Positions 20,018-28,168 of a DNA stretch of 36,210 bases are shown here, one piece after another; positions within the stretch are counted from its first letter, which is position 1; each line of letters starts with the position of its first letter. The position numbers and the translations under genes were made by a program. Under the pieces are notes generated by a model that saw nothing but the letters and a program-made list of their open reading frames with translations, made no database searches and was not told the DNA's origin. This DNA is from Gammaproteobacteria bacterium (GTDB lineage Bacteria > Pseudomonadota > Gammaproteobacteria > Steroidobacterales > Steroidobacteraceae), in assembly GCA_027365225.1 (NCBI GenBank), contig DAHXNV010000021.1:1-36210 (forward strand), in the 5' to 3' direction.

Positions 20018-20995
20018 CTATGCAAACCGGTCGGTCGCGCTGACCAGCTCGTGCAGCGTGCCGCGCTCGAACGCCGAATGACCGGCGTCCGGCACGATCC
20101 GCAGCTGCGCCTCCGGCCAGGCGCGATGCAGGTCCCAGGCGCTGCGCATCGGGCAGACGATGTCGTAGCGCCCTTGCACGATGACGGCGGGAATGTGCCT
20201 GATGCGCTGCACGTCGGCGAGCAGCTGGTCATCGATCTTGAAGAATCCGTGGTTTACGAAGAAGTGACATTCGATGCGCGCGAAAGCCTGGGCGTAGGCG
20301 TTCTTCTCGAATTTCGCGACGTAATCGGCCGCCGTGCGCAGATAGCTCGTGGCGCCTTCCCAGCTCGACCACGCCTGCGCGGCGCGGGCGCGCACCGCCG
20401 GGTCATCGCCGGTCAGCCGGGCGTAATAGGCGCCTATCATGTCGGTGCGCTCCTCGAGGGGGATCGGCTCGATGAAGCGTTCCCAGAGGTCCGGGTAGAG
20501 CGCGGCGGCGCCCCCGGGGTTCTGGTAGAACCACTCCAGCTCCCAGCGGCGCAGCAGGAAAATGCCGCGCAGGACCAGCTCGGTGACGCGCGCGGGGTAG
20601 GTCTCGGCGTAGGCGAGGGCGAGCGTCGAGCCCCAGGAGCCGCCGAACACCAGCCAGCGGTCGATGCCGAGATGCTCGCGCAGCCGCTCGATGTCCTCCA
20701 CCAGGTCCCATGTGGTGTTTTCCCGAAGCTCCGCGTGCGGGCGGCTCTTGCCGCAGCCGCGCTGATCGAGCAACACGATCCGGTAGCGCCTGGGGCCGAA
20801 GAAGCGGCGCATCTTCGGATCGGTGCCCCCGCCCGGGCCGCCATGCAGGAACACGGCGGGCTTGCCTGCGGGGTTGCCGCTCTCCTCGAAGTAGATCTCG
20901 TGCAGGTCCGAGACCCGCAGCCGGCCGGTGCGGTAGGGCTTGAGCGGCGGGTACAGCCGGCGCACCGGAGCTCTGGAGTGCGAGGCGCTCATCAT
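20018..20995 (-). CDS. pip: proline iminopeptidase (alpha/beta hydrolase, S33)
   Basis: Cytosolic serine exopeptidase removing N-terminal proline from peptides. The 325 residues match the family length. Visible are the oxyanion-hole motif HGGPGGG (51-57), LDQRGCGKS (77-84), the nucleophile elbow GGSWGS with S120, D278 in GRYDIVCP and H306 in DAGHSAFE, which form the catalytic triad. A helical cap with W and E residues lies between about 150 and 250. Two adjacent Met codons (20995 and 20992) are possible starts. It faces holA divergently across a 106-nt spacer and precedes the molybdate-binding gene by 12 nt; no functional link is evident. Confidence 0.95.
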   Translation of the reverse strand: MMSASHSRAPVRRLYPPLKPYRTGRLRVSDLHEIYFEESGNPAGKPAVFLHGGPGGGTDPKMRRFFGPRRYRIVLLDQRGCGKSRPHAELRENTTWDLVEDIERLREHLGIDRWLVFGGSWGSTLALAYAETYPARVTELVLRGIFLLRRWELEWFYQNPGGAAALYPDLWERFIEPIPLEERTDMIGAYYARLTGDDPAVRARAAQAWSSWEGATSYLRTAADYVAKFEKNAYAQAFARIECHFFVNHGFFKIDDQLLADVQRIRHIPAVIVQGRYDIVCPMRSAWDLHRAWPEAQLRIVPDAGHSAFERGTLHELVSATDRFA

Positions 20996-21066
20996 GCCGG
21001 CAGCCTATCAGATCGGCGGCCCCGGGAGTGCGCCGGCCCTGGCCGTGCCTGGCCGCGCGGCGCGGT

Positions 21067-21072
21067 TATAAT
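21067..21072 (+). promoter_or_regulatory. consensus -10 box (TATAAT) upstream of holA
   Basis: A perfect TATAAT ends 29 nt before the holA TTG start. A transcript would begin near 21079 and leave a leader of about 23 nt. The -35 position (about 21044-21049) reads CGTGCC, a poor match. The box fits an own promoter for holA-nadD-rsfS, needed here because the usual upstream genes leuS-lptE are about 12 kb away. Confidence 0.5.
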
Positions 21073-21101
21073 CATGGCTGTCGACCCAGCGGCACGCGTG
21101 C

Positions 21102-22109
21102 TTGAAACTCACCTCAGATTCGCTCTCAGCTCACCTCGCCGAGAAGCTGTTACCGGCATACCTGATTTCCGGGGATGAGCCTCTGCTCGTGGCGGAGGCC
21201 GCCGATGCGGTGCGCGCGCGCGCGCGCACCGCGGGATTCACGGAGCGGGACGTGCATTTCATCGAGCGGGCCGCCGACTGGGAGGACGTGCGCGCGGCAG
21301 CGGGGAATCTGTCGCTGTTCGCGGCGCGGCGGCTGCTCGAGGTACGGCTCGGGAGTGCGCGGCCCGGGACAGGCGGCTCGGCCGTTCTCGCGGGGCTGCT
21401 TGAGCGCGCGGATCCCGACACGCTGCTGCTCATTCTGAGTCCGCGCCTCGACCGTGACGCGCAGTCGGCGCAGTGGGTCCGGGCGGCGCAAGCGCACGGC
21501 GCATGGCTCGCCGTGTGGCCGGTCGAGCTCGGCAAGCTCGTCGGCTGGCTGCGCGCACGCAGCCGGCGGCTCGGGGTGAACCTTGCTCCGGAGGCGCTGC
21601 AACTGCTCGCCGAGCGGACCGAGGGCAACCTGCTCGCCGCCGATCAGGAGCTGCGCAAGCTGGCGTTGCTCGGTGACCCGGCGAGCGGGGACGGCGGCGC
21701 GGTGCGCGCGGGGTTCGCCGACAGTGCGCGATTCGACGTCTTCCGGCTTTCCGACGCGGCGCTCGCCGGCGAGTCGGCGCGCGCTCTGCGCGTGCTCGCG
21801 GGGCTGCGCTCCGAGGGTACCGAGCCGACACTCGTGCTGTGGGCCTTGATCAAGGCATTGCGCGATCTCGGCGCCGCGGTGCTGGCTCCCGGCGCCGCGG
21901 GCGGCTGGCGGCGCTCCAGTGCGGCGCTCGAGGCGGCCGTAAGCCGCTGTCCGCGCCTGTCCTTTGCGAGCCTGATGCTGCGCGCGGGGCGCGCGGACCG
22001 CATGATCAAGGGTCGACTGCACGGCGATCCCTGGGACGAGATGGCGTTGCTCGCGGTCGAGCTGTGCGCGCGGCCGGCGTTGCCCACGCCCCAATCCATG
22101 TTCCAATAG
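21102..22109 (+). CDS. holA: DNA polymerase III delta subunit HolA
   Basis: Clamp-loader delta subunit that opens the beta clamp; 335 residues. The start is a TTG at 21102, giving MKLTSDSLSAHL and then LLPAYLISGDEPLLVAEAAD, the conserved HolA N-terminus. No ATG or GTG in frame lies nearby. Further landmarks are WLRARSRRLGVNLAPEAL, LLAERTEGNLLAADQELRKLALL and DVFRLSDAALAGESARALRVLAGLR. No Walker A motif is present, as normal for delta. It precedes nadD and rsfS as in other gammaproteobacteria, but lptE, which usually lies just upstream, is about 12 kb away. Confidence 0.95.
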   Translation: MKLTSDSLSAHLAEKLLPAYLISGDEPLLVAEAADAVRARARTAGFTERDVHFIERAADWEDVRAAAGNLSLFAARRLLEVRLGSARPGTGGSAVLAGLLERADPDTLLLILSPRLDRDAQSAQWVRAAQAHGAWLAVWPVELGKLVGWLRARSRRLGVNLAPEALQLLAERTEGNLLAADQELRKLALLGDPASGDGGAVRAGFADSARFDVFRLSDAALAGESARALRVLAGLRSEGTEPTLVLWALIKALRDLGAAVLAPGAAGGWRRSSAALEAAVSRCPRLSFASLMLRAGRADRMIKGRLHGDPWDEMALLAVELCARPALPTPQSMFQ

Positions 22110-22152
22110 CGCCCGAATCGCCGTGCCGCGCGCGGCCAGATGCACTTACATC

Positions 22153-22794
22153 ATGCAGCCCATCGGTGTTTTCGGCGGAACGTTCGACCCGGTTCACTAC
22201 GGCCATCTGCGCACGGCGTTCGAGCTGTGGCAGCTGCTGCACCTGGCGGAAGTGCGCTTTGTCCCCACGGGCAACCCGCCGCATCGCGATCAGCCGCTCG
22301 CCAGCGCCGAGTTGCGGCTGCGCATGGTGCGGGCCGCCGTCGCCGGCCAGCCGGCCTTCTCGGTCGATGACCGGGAGATCCGCCGCAGCGGAGTGTCCTA
22401 CTCGGTCGACACGCTCGCGGAGCTGCGCGGGGAGTATCCGCGCCGCTCACTGTGCCTGCTGCTCGGCATGGACGCGTTTCTCGGACTGCCGCACTGGCAC
22501 CGCTGGCGGGAGCTGCTCGAGCTCGGGCACATCGTCGTGGCCCATCGTCCGGGCTGGAAGGTCCCGACCATGGGTCCGCTCGGCGAGGTGATGGTCGATC
22601 ACGGCACCGGCTCGATCCGCGAGCTGCACGAGCGCAGTGCCGGGCGGATCTACGTGCACGCGGTGACGCAGCTGGAGATCTCCTCCACCGAGCTGCGCCA
22701 GCTGATCGTTTCGGGCCTCGACCCCCGCTACCTGGTGCCGGACGAAGTGCGGCGCATTTTGCTCGACAGCGAGTGCTATTCTAAGGACACATGA
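22153..22794 (+). CDS. nadD: nicotinate-nucleotide adenylyltransferase NadD
   Basis: Makes deamido-NAD from nicotinate mononucleotide and ATP. The 213-residue product from the ATG at 22153 starts MQPIGVFGGTFDPVHYGHLR, with the (T/H)xGH nucleotidyltransferase motif; an in-frame GTG at 22123 would only add ten residues. The second signature ISSTELRQLI lies near the C-terminus, and the NPPHR loop binds substrate. It lies 43 nt after holA and overlaps rsfS by 4 nt (ATGA). This matches the conserved holA-nadD-rsfS-rlmH order. Confidence 0.97.
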   Translation: MQPIGVFGGTFDPVHYGHLRTAFELWQLLHLAEVRFVPTGNPPHRDQPLASAELRLRMVRAAVAGQPAFSVDDREIRRSGVSYSVDTLAELRGEYPRRSLCLLLGMDAFLGLPHWHRWRELLELGHIVVAHRPGWKVPTMGPLGEVMVDHGTGSIRELHERSAGRIYVHAVTQLEISSTELRQLIVSGLDPRYLVPDEVRRILLDSECYSKDT

Positions 22795-23252
22795 CCACCC
22801 GCCCCGCCGCCCGCCGCGGCACGTCCTCCCGCTCCCGACCCAAGGGATCACGCAAGGGATCACCCAAGGGGCCACCCAAGGGATCCGCAGCGCTGCTTCG
22901 CGTCGTGACAGCGGCGCTCGAAGACATGAAGGCCGTCAACGTCCAAGTGATCGATGTGCGCGGCCTGACCGACGTGGCCGATACGCTGATCATCGCGTCG
23001 GGCACCTCGGATCGCCACGTCCGCTCGATCGCCGAGCGGGTGATCGAGCAGGCCAAGGCGAGCGGCATGCGGCCGCTGGGCACGGAGGGCAGGCGCGAGG
23101 GCGAGTGGGTGCTGGTCGATTTGCAGGATATCGTCGTGCACGTGATGCTGCCGCGGATCCGCGAGTTTTATGCGCTCGAGCGGCTGTGGGAGTCCCCCGC
23201 GGGGGAGCCTGGATCGGTGCATGCGTCGGCGCAGGCGGCCGAGCGCACTTGA
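22791..23252 (+). CDS. rsfS: ribosome silencing factor RsfS
   Basis: Binds ribosomal protein uL14 and blocks subunit joining in stationary phase. The core (from about residue 36, LRVVTAALEDMKAVNVQVIDVRGLTDVAD and on through IIASGTSDRHVRSIAE) is a standard RsfS/DUF143 fold. The domain ends with EGEWVLVDLQDIVVHVMLPRIREFYALERLW. The 153-residue product is longer than the usual 105-120 because of an N-terminal basic tail of about 33 residues containing four KG-repeats, and a short C-terminal tail. The ATG at 22791 overlaps the nadD stop. An unused start nearer the core is not obvious, so the tail is probably translated. Confidence 0.93.
   Translation: MTTRPAARRGTSSRSRPKGSRKGSPKGPPKGSAALLRVVTAALEDMKAVNVQVIDVRGLTDVADTLIIASGTSDRHVRSIAERVIEQAKASGMRPLGTEGRREGEWVLVDLQDIVVHVMLPRIREFYALERLWESPAGEPGSVHASAQAAERT
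22842..22886 (+). repeat. 12-nt tandem repeat coding for K-G-S/P-x tetrapeptides in rsfS
   Basis: Nearly four copies of a 12-nt unit, AAGGGATCACGC, AAGGGATCACCC, AAGGGGCCACCC and AAGGGATCCGC. They code for KGSR, KGSP, KGPP and KGSA in the disordered basic N-terminus of RsfS. In-frame unit length means copy-number changes would keep the protein readable. Confidence 0.8.
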
Positions 23253-23276
23253 GCGGCGCTCGAGCAGGGTGAGCGG

Positions 23277-23747
23277 ATGCGCGTGCGGCTGCTGGCGGTC
23301 GGCACTCGCGCGCCGGCCTGGGTGCGCCAGGGCTATGACGACTATGCCCGCCGCCTCGGCCCGGGCCTGAAGCTGACACTGGTGCAGATCGAGCCCGGGC
23401 GGCGTGCCGCGGGCGGGGATGTGCGCGCGGCGCTCGAGACCGAAGGGCGCAGGCTCCTCGCGGCCGTTCGGGACGGGGAGTTTCTGGTGGCCCTCGATGA
23501 GCACGGCACGCAAATGACCACGGCGAGATTTGCGGATTGGCTGGCCGAGCGGATGCGCGCGGGGCGTGACCTGGCGATCATGGCCGGCGGGCCGGACGGC
23601 TTTGCCCCACAAGTGCGCGCCAGGGCCGATCTTCTGCTGTCGCTCTCGGCGCTGACCCTGCCGCATGCCCTGGTGCGCATCGTGCTGGCCGAACAGCTCT
23701 ACCGGGCCCTTAGCATCCACGCCCATCACCCGTATCATCGGGCGTGA
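23277..23747 (+). CDS. rlmH: 23S rRNA pseudouridine-1915 N3-methyltransferase RlmH
   Basis: SPOUT methyltransferase acting on helix 69 of 23S rRNA, 156 residues, the normal length. Landmarks are MRVRLLAVGTRAPAWVRQGYDDYARRL at the start, the SAM knot FLVALDEHGTQ and IMAGGPDGF, then LSLSALTLPHALVRIVLAEQLYRA. The C-terminus AHHPYHRA is the usual YHR end with one extra Ala. It starts 24 nt after rsfS, and its stop touches the maf start (TGATG). Confidence 0.97.
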   Translation: MRVRLLAVGTRAPAWVRQGYDDYARRLGPGLKLTLVQIEPGRRAAGGDVRAALETEGRRLLAAVRDGEFLVALDEHGTQMTTARFADWLAERMRAGRDLAIMAGGPDGFAPQVRARADLLLSLSALTLPHALVRIVLAEQLYRALSIHAHHPYHRA

Positions 23748-24349
23748 TGAGCCTGGAACTTCCCGCCCCCGTGCTCTGCCTCGCGTCCGCCTCGCCGCGC
23801 CGACGGGATCTGCTCTGGCAGATCGGTGTGCCGCACAAGGCGGTGCCGGCCGATCTCGACGAGCGGGCGCTGCCCGGGGAGTCGCCGCACGATTATGTGG
23901 AACGGGTGGCGCTGGAGAAAGCGATGACCGTGCGCAATCGCGGCGAGCGGCTGCCCGTGTTGGCTGCCGACACCACCGTGGTGCTCGAGGGCACGATTTA
24001 CGGCAAACCGGTCGATCGGGCCGATACGCTGGCCATGCTGGGCAAGCTCTCCGGGCGTGTCCATCAGGTCATTACGGCCGTGGCGCTCGCGACCGAGCGC
24101 AGCCTCGAGGTACGCCTCAGCACCGCGTCGGTGCGCCTGCGGGAGCTGAGTTTGGCGGAGCGGGAAGCCTACTGGCAGACCGGCGAGCCGCCCGGCAAGG
24201 CGGGCGGCTACGCCATTCAGGGGTTCGGCGCCGTGTTCATCGAGTCGCTCTCGGGAAGCTACACGGCCGTGGTGGGCCTGCCGCTGGCCGAGACCGCCGA
24301 GTTGCTGCGCGCGGCGGGTGTCGCCTACTGGCAGGGGCGTGGCGCGTGA
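23747..24349 (+). CDS. maf: Maf nucleotide pyrophosphatase (dTTP/UTP type likely)
   Basis: House-cleaning nucleoside triphosphate pyrophosphatase of about 200 residues. The start LCLASASPRRRDLLWQIG has the SxSPRR motif that binds the triphosphate, with LAADTTVVLEG (metal-binding acidic patch), GKP and GYAIQGFGAVFIESLSGSYTAVVGLPL following. The last two are typical of the YhdE (dTTP/UTP) branch rather than YceF (m7GTP). The ATG at 23747 overlaps the rlmH stop by 1 nt; a GTG at 23744 is possible. The rng GTG at 24346 overlaps its stop by 4 nt, as in the common maf-rng pair. Confidence 0.95.
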   Translation: MSLELPAPVLCLASASPRRRDLLWQIGVPHKAVPADLDERALPGESPHDYVERVALEKAMTVRNRGERLPVLAADTTVVLEGTIYGKPVDRADTLAMLGKLSGRVHQVITAVALATERSLEVRLSTASVRLRELSLAEREAYWQTGEPPGKAGGYAIQGFGAVFIESLSGSYTAVVGLPLAETAELLRAAGVAYWQGRGA

Positions 24350-25812
24350 TCGAGATCTTGATCAACGTCGGGCCGCGCCAGATGCGCGCCGCGCTCATCG
24401 AAGACGGAGTCGTTCAGGAGATCTTCATCGAGCACGCCGGCCGCCGCCGGCTGGTGAGCAATCTGTACAAGGGGCGCGTGACCCGCGTGCTGCCGGGCAT
24501 GCAGGCGGCATTCGTGGACATCGGTCTGGAGCGCACCGCTTTCCTGCATATCGACGACATCGTCAGCCCGCCGCTCGAGGCGACCGAGGGGGCGCCGGCC
24601 GCGGCCGCTGCCGTCGATGTGCGCCGCCTGGTCAGCCCCGGCGACGAGCTGCTGGTGCAGGTGATCAAGGACCCGATCGGCAGCAAGGGTGCGCGTCTGA
24701 GCACGTTCATCACTCTGCCGGCGCGCTACCTGGTGTACCTGCCCGCGGGCGAGGGCGTGGCCGTGTCGGCGAAGATCGACGACGACGCCGAGCGCGCCCG
24801 GCTGAAGTCGCTCATGGGCGAGCTGCGGGCCGGTGCGGCCGGCGGCGGCTACATCGTGCGCACCGCCGCGCAGGGCGCATCGGCCGAGGCGCTGCGCGAG
24901 GACATGGACTATCTCGAGCGGCTCTGGCGGCATGTGCGCGGGCGCTGCGCCGAGGTGCCGCCCGGCTCGGTGGTACACGAGGATCTGCATCTGGCGCTGC
25001 GGCTGCTGCGCGATGAGCTGTCGCGCGGAGTCGGCGCGGTGCGGGTCGATTCGCCCGAGGCGCACCGCGCCATGCGCGCGTTCGCCGAGCAGTTCATGCC
25101 GGGGGCCTCGACCCGCATCGAGTTGTACGACGAGGCCCGACCGATCTTCGATCTGCACGGCGTCGAGGACGAAATCAACCGGGCGCTCGAGCGCAAGGTG
25201 ATGCTCAAGTCCGGCGGACATCTGGTGATCGACCAGACCGAGGCGATGACCACCATTGACGTCAACACCGGCGGCTACGTCGGTCACCACAATCTGGAGG
25301 AAACCTGCTTCCGGACCAATCTCGAGGCGGCCGAAGTGATTGGCCGGCAGCTGCGGCTGCGCAATCTCGGCGGAATCATCATCATCGACTTCATCGACAT
25401 GCACGCCGAGTCGCATCGGCGGCAGATTCTCGCGGCGCTCGAGCGCTCGTTGACCGGGGACCGGGCGCAGACGCGCATCGTCAACTTCTCGCCACTGGGG
25501 CTGCTCGAGATGACTCGCAAGCGCACGCGCGAGAGTCTGGCGCACCTGCTGTGCGAGCCGTGCCGGGCGTGTGAAGGGCGTGGATTCGTCAAGACGGCCG
25601 AGACGGTCTGCAATGAGATCTTCCGCGAGCTGCTGCGCCAGGGGCGCGCGGGCGGGGAGCTGCTGGTGCTGGCACATCAGACAGTGGTGGACCGGCTGCT
25701 CGAGGCCGAATCGGCCGCACTGGCGGCGCTGCAGGGGCAGGTCGGACGTACGGTGCGGCTGCAGGTCGAGGCGCTCTACGGCGTGGATCAGTTCGATGTC
25801 GTGGCGCTGTGA
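24346..25812 (+). CDS. rng: ribonuclease G
   Basis: Endoribonuclease of the RNase E/G family that matures the 16S rRNA 5' end and decays mRNAs. The frame is open further upstream, but the GTG at 24346, overlapping the maf stop, gives MIEILINVGPRQMRAALIEDG, the family start; 488 residues. An S1-like domain lies at about 35-125 (NLYKGRVTRVLPGMQAAFVDIG). Catalytic metal ligands are D305 (TTIDVNTGGYVG) and D348 (IIIIDFIDM), and the zinc-link cysteines are C403 and C406 (LCEPCRAC). It lacks the long RNase E scaffold. Usually yhdP follows; here a nitrilase-family gene starts 34 nt later. Confidence 0.97.
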   Translation: MIEILINVGPRQMRAALIEDGVVQEIFIEHAGRRRLVSNLYKGRVTRVLPGMQAAFVDIGLERTAFLHIDDIVSPPLEATEGAPAAAAAVDVRRLVSPGDELLVQVIKDPIGSKGARLSTFITLPARYLVYLPAGEGVAVSAKIDDDAERARLKSLMGELRAGAAGGGYIVRTAAQGASAEALREDMDYLERLWRHVRGRCAEVPPGSVVHEDLHLALRLLRDELSRGVGAVRVDSPEAHRAMRAFAEQFMPGASTRIELYDEARPIFDLHGVEDEINRALERKVMLKSGGHLVIDQTEAMTTIDVNTGGYVGHHNLEETCFRTNLEAAEVIGRQLRLRNLGGIIIIDFIDMHAESHRRQILAALERSLTGDRAQTRIVNFSPLGLLEMTRKRTRESLAHLLCEPCRACEGRGFVKTAETVCNEIFRELLRQGRAGGELLVLAHQTVVDRLLEAESAALAALQGQVGRTVRLQVEALYGVDQFDVVAL

Positions 25813-25846
25813 GGCGCGCGGGCGCCGGACGGAGTAGGCTTCCCCG

Positions 25847-26698
25847 ATGACGATCGTCGCAGCGCTGCAGATGAACTCCGGGTCTGATGTGCGCGCCAAT
25901 CTCGCCGCGGCGCGCACGCTGCTCGAGACGGCGGCCGCCGGCGAGGCGCGCCTGGCCGTGTTACCCGAGAATTTCGCGTTCATGGGGCGGCGCGATGCCG
26001 ACAAGCGCGCAATCGGGGAGCGCGACGGCGAGGGCCCCATCCAGGACTTCCTGGCCGAGAGCGCCCGGCGCCTCGGACTGTGGATCGTCGGCGGCACCGT
26101 GCCGGTGACCGGCGCTGCCGACGGCCGCGTCGCAGCCGCGAGCCTCGTCTACGACGCAGGCGGCGCGCGGCGCGCGCGCTACGACAAGATTCACTTGTTC
26201 GACGTGCGGCTGCCGGAGCGGTCCGAGAGTTACTGCGAGTCCGCGCACATTGCCCCGGGCGCCGCCGTCGTGGTGCTCGACACGCCGGCCGGCCGGCTCG
26301 GCCTGTCGGTTTGTTATGATGTGCGCTTCGCGGAGCTGTATCGCGCCATGGCCGCGCAGGGCGCCCAGCTGTTCGCCGTGCCAGCGGCCTTCACCGTCGC
26401 GACGGGACGTGCGCATTGGGAAGTATTGCTGCGCGCGCGCGCCATCGAGAACCTCTGCGCGGTCATTGCCGCCGGGCAGTGGGGTCCGCACCCCAACGGT
26501 CGGGAGACCTACGGCGACAGCCTGATCGCCGACCATTGGGGCCGCGTGCTCGCGCGGTGCCCGCACGGCACCGGCTGTGTCACGGCGGACATCGATCTGC
26601 AGGCCGAGCAGCGCGACCGCGAGAGTTTTCCGGCACTGCGCCACCGCGTGCTCGGCATGGAAATCGCCCGTACCCTGACGGAAAATGCACATGAATGA
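25847..26698 (+). CDS. carbon-nitrogen hydrolase (nitrilase superfamily, deaminated-glutathione amidase-like)
   Basis: Cytosolic amidase of the nitrilase superfamily, 283 residues. The catalytic triad is visible: E41 ([10 protein letters not shown]), K114 ([10 protein letters not shown]) and C156 ([14 protein letters not shown]). The DKIHLFDV and [30 protein letters not shown] segments place it in the NIT1/NIT2-like branch, whose members repair deaminated glutathione or act on omega-amides; the true substrate cannot be told. It overlaps tldD by 14 nt (or 8 nt if tldD starts at 26691), and this rng - nitrilase - tldD order is known in related bacteria, normally with yhdP in between. Confidence 0.9.
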   Translation: MTIVAALQMNSGSDVRANLAAARTLLETAAAGEARLAVLPENFAFMGRRDADKRAIGERDGEGPIQDFLAESARRLGLWIVGGTVPVTGAADGRVAAASLVYDAGGARRARYDKIHLFDVRLPERSESYCESAHIAPGAAVVVLDTPAGRLGLSVCYDVRFAELYRAMAAQGAQLFAVPAAFTVATGRAHWEVLLRARAIENLCAVIAAGQWGPHPNGRETYGDSLIADHWGRVLARCPHGTGCVTADIDLQAEQRDRESFPALRHRVLGMEIARTLTENAHE

Positions 26699-28142
26699 TC
26701 AGACCCGCCCCGATGCGTTGACTCTCGCCCGCGATCTCATCCTGCGGCCGAGCGGCCTGGACGGCCGGCTCGAGCACGTCTTCGCGGAGGTGCTGGCGCA
26801 CTCGGTCGACTACGCGGACCTGTACTTCGAGCTCTCGCGCCAGGAGTCCTGGTCGCTCGAGGATGGCATCGTGCGCGACGGCAGCGCCAGCATCGAGCAG
26901 GGTGTGGGCGTGCGGGCGCTCAGCGGCGAGAAGACCGGCTTCGCGTACTCCGACGAGATCGTGCTGCCGGCGCTGACCGAGGCCTCGCACGCGGCGCGCG
27001 CGATCGCCCTGCGGGGCGGCGAGCGGCGCGTGCGCGCCTGGCACGAGCGCAGCGGCCATCAGCTCTACCTGCCGGCCGATCCGTTGCTGACGCTGCGCGA
27101 CACCGACAAGGTCGCCTGGCTCGAGCGTGTCGACCAGGTGGCGCGCCGGATCGATCCGCGCGTCGTGCACGTCACGGCCAGCCTGGTGGCCGTTCATCAA
27201 GTGATCTTGATCGCCAACAGCGAGGGGGAGCTGGCCGCCGACGCTCGCCCGCTGGTGCGCATGAACGTGTCGGTGTTGGTCGAGCAGGACGGCCGCCGTG
27301 AGCAGGGCTACTGCGGAGCGGGCGGGCGGTATTCGCTCGCGGAACTGGTCGCGAACGACACCCCGCAGCGCCTGGCGCGCGAGGCGGCGCGCCAGGCGCT
27401 GATCAACCTCGAGGCTGTGCCGGCGCCGGCCGGCACCATGACCGTCGTGCTCGGTCCCGGCTGGCCCGGCATTCTCTTGCACGAGGCGATCGGCCACGGA
27501 CTGGAGGGGGATTTCAATCGCAAGGGCACCTCGGCGTTCGCCAACCGTATCGGTGAGCGCGTTGCCGCGCCGGGCTGCACGGTGGTCGATGACGGAACGC
27601 TGCCGAATCGACGCGGCTCCCTCAACGTCGATGACGAGGGTACCCCGACGCAGTGCACGACGCTCATCGAGGACGGCATCCTGCGCGGGTACATGCAGGA
27701 TCGGCTCAACGCCCGGCTCATGGGTCAGCGCCCGACCGGCAACGGCCGTCGCGAGTCGTTTGCGCACGTGACCATGCCGCGCATGACCAACACCTACATG
27801 CGGCCCGGGCCGTACGACCCGCAGGAGATCATCGGCTCGGTGGAGCGCGGCATCTATGCCGTGAACTTCGGCGGCGGGCAGGTGGATATCACCTCCGGCA
27901 AGTTCGTGTTCTCGGCCAGCGAAGCCTACGCCATCGAGAACGGCCGCCTCGGGGCGCCCCTGAAGGGCGCCACGCTCATCGGCAACGGCCCGGACGTGCT
28001 CACGCGGGTGACCCTGGTGGGCAACGATCTGAAGCTCGATGAGGGCGTCGGCACCTGCGGCAAGGAAGGTCAGAGCGTCCCGGTCGGGGTGGGTCAACCG
28101 ACCCTGAAAATCGAAGGTCTGACGGTGGGTGGCACGGCTTAG
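26685..28142 (+). CDS. tldD: metalloprotease TldD
   Basis: Zinc protease that, with its partner PmbA/TldE, trims modified peptides (microcin B17 maturation, CcdA turnover). The 485 residues carry the HExxxH site H266-E267-H271 in [22 protein letters not shown]. The typical [29 protein letters not shown] and the C-terminal [27 protein letters not shown] are also present. Two ATGs (26685 and 26691) fit. The partner gene pmbA is not in this window; it may lie elsewhere. A decarboxylase gene follows within about 30 nt. Confidence 0.96.
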   Translation: MHMNDQTRPDALTLARDLILRPSGLDGRLEHVFAEVLAHSVDYADLYFELSRQESWSLEDGIVRDGSASIEQGVGVRALSGEKTGFAYSDEIVLPALTEASHAARAIALRGGERRVRAWHERSGHQLYLPADPLLTLRDTDKVAWLERVDQVARRIDPRVVHVTASLVAVHQVILIANSEGELAADARPLVRMNVSVLVEQDGRREQGYCGAGGRYSLAELVANDTPQRLAREAARQALINLEAVPAPAGTMTVVLGPGWPGILLHEAIGHGLEGDFNRKGTSAFANRIGERVAAPGCTVVDDGTLPNRRGSLNVDDEGTPTQCTTLIEDGILRGYMQDRLNARLMGQRPTGNGRRESFAHVTMPRMTNTYMRPGPYDPQEIIGSVERGIYAVNFGGGQVDITSGKFVFSASEAYAIENGRLGAPLKGATLIGNGPDVLTRVTLVGNDLKLDEGVGTCGKEGQSVPVGVGQPTLKIEGLTVGGTA

Positions 28143-28168
28143 CCGTGCCCCGCGGGAGCGCTGCGGCG

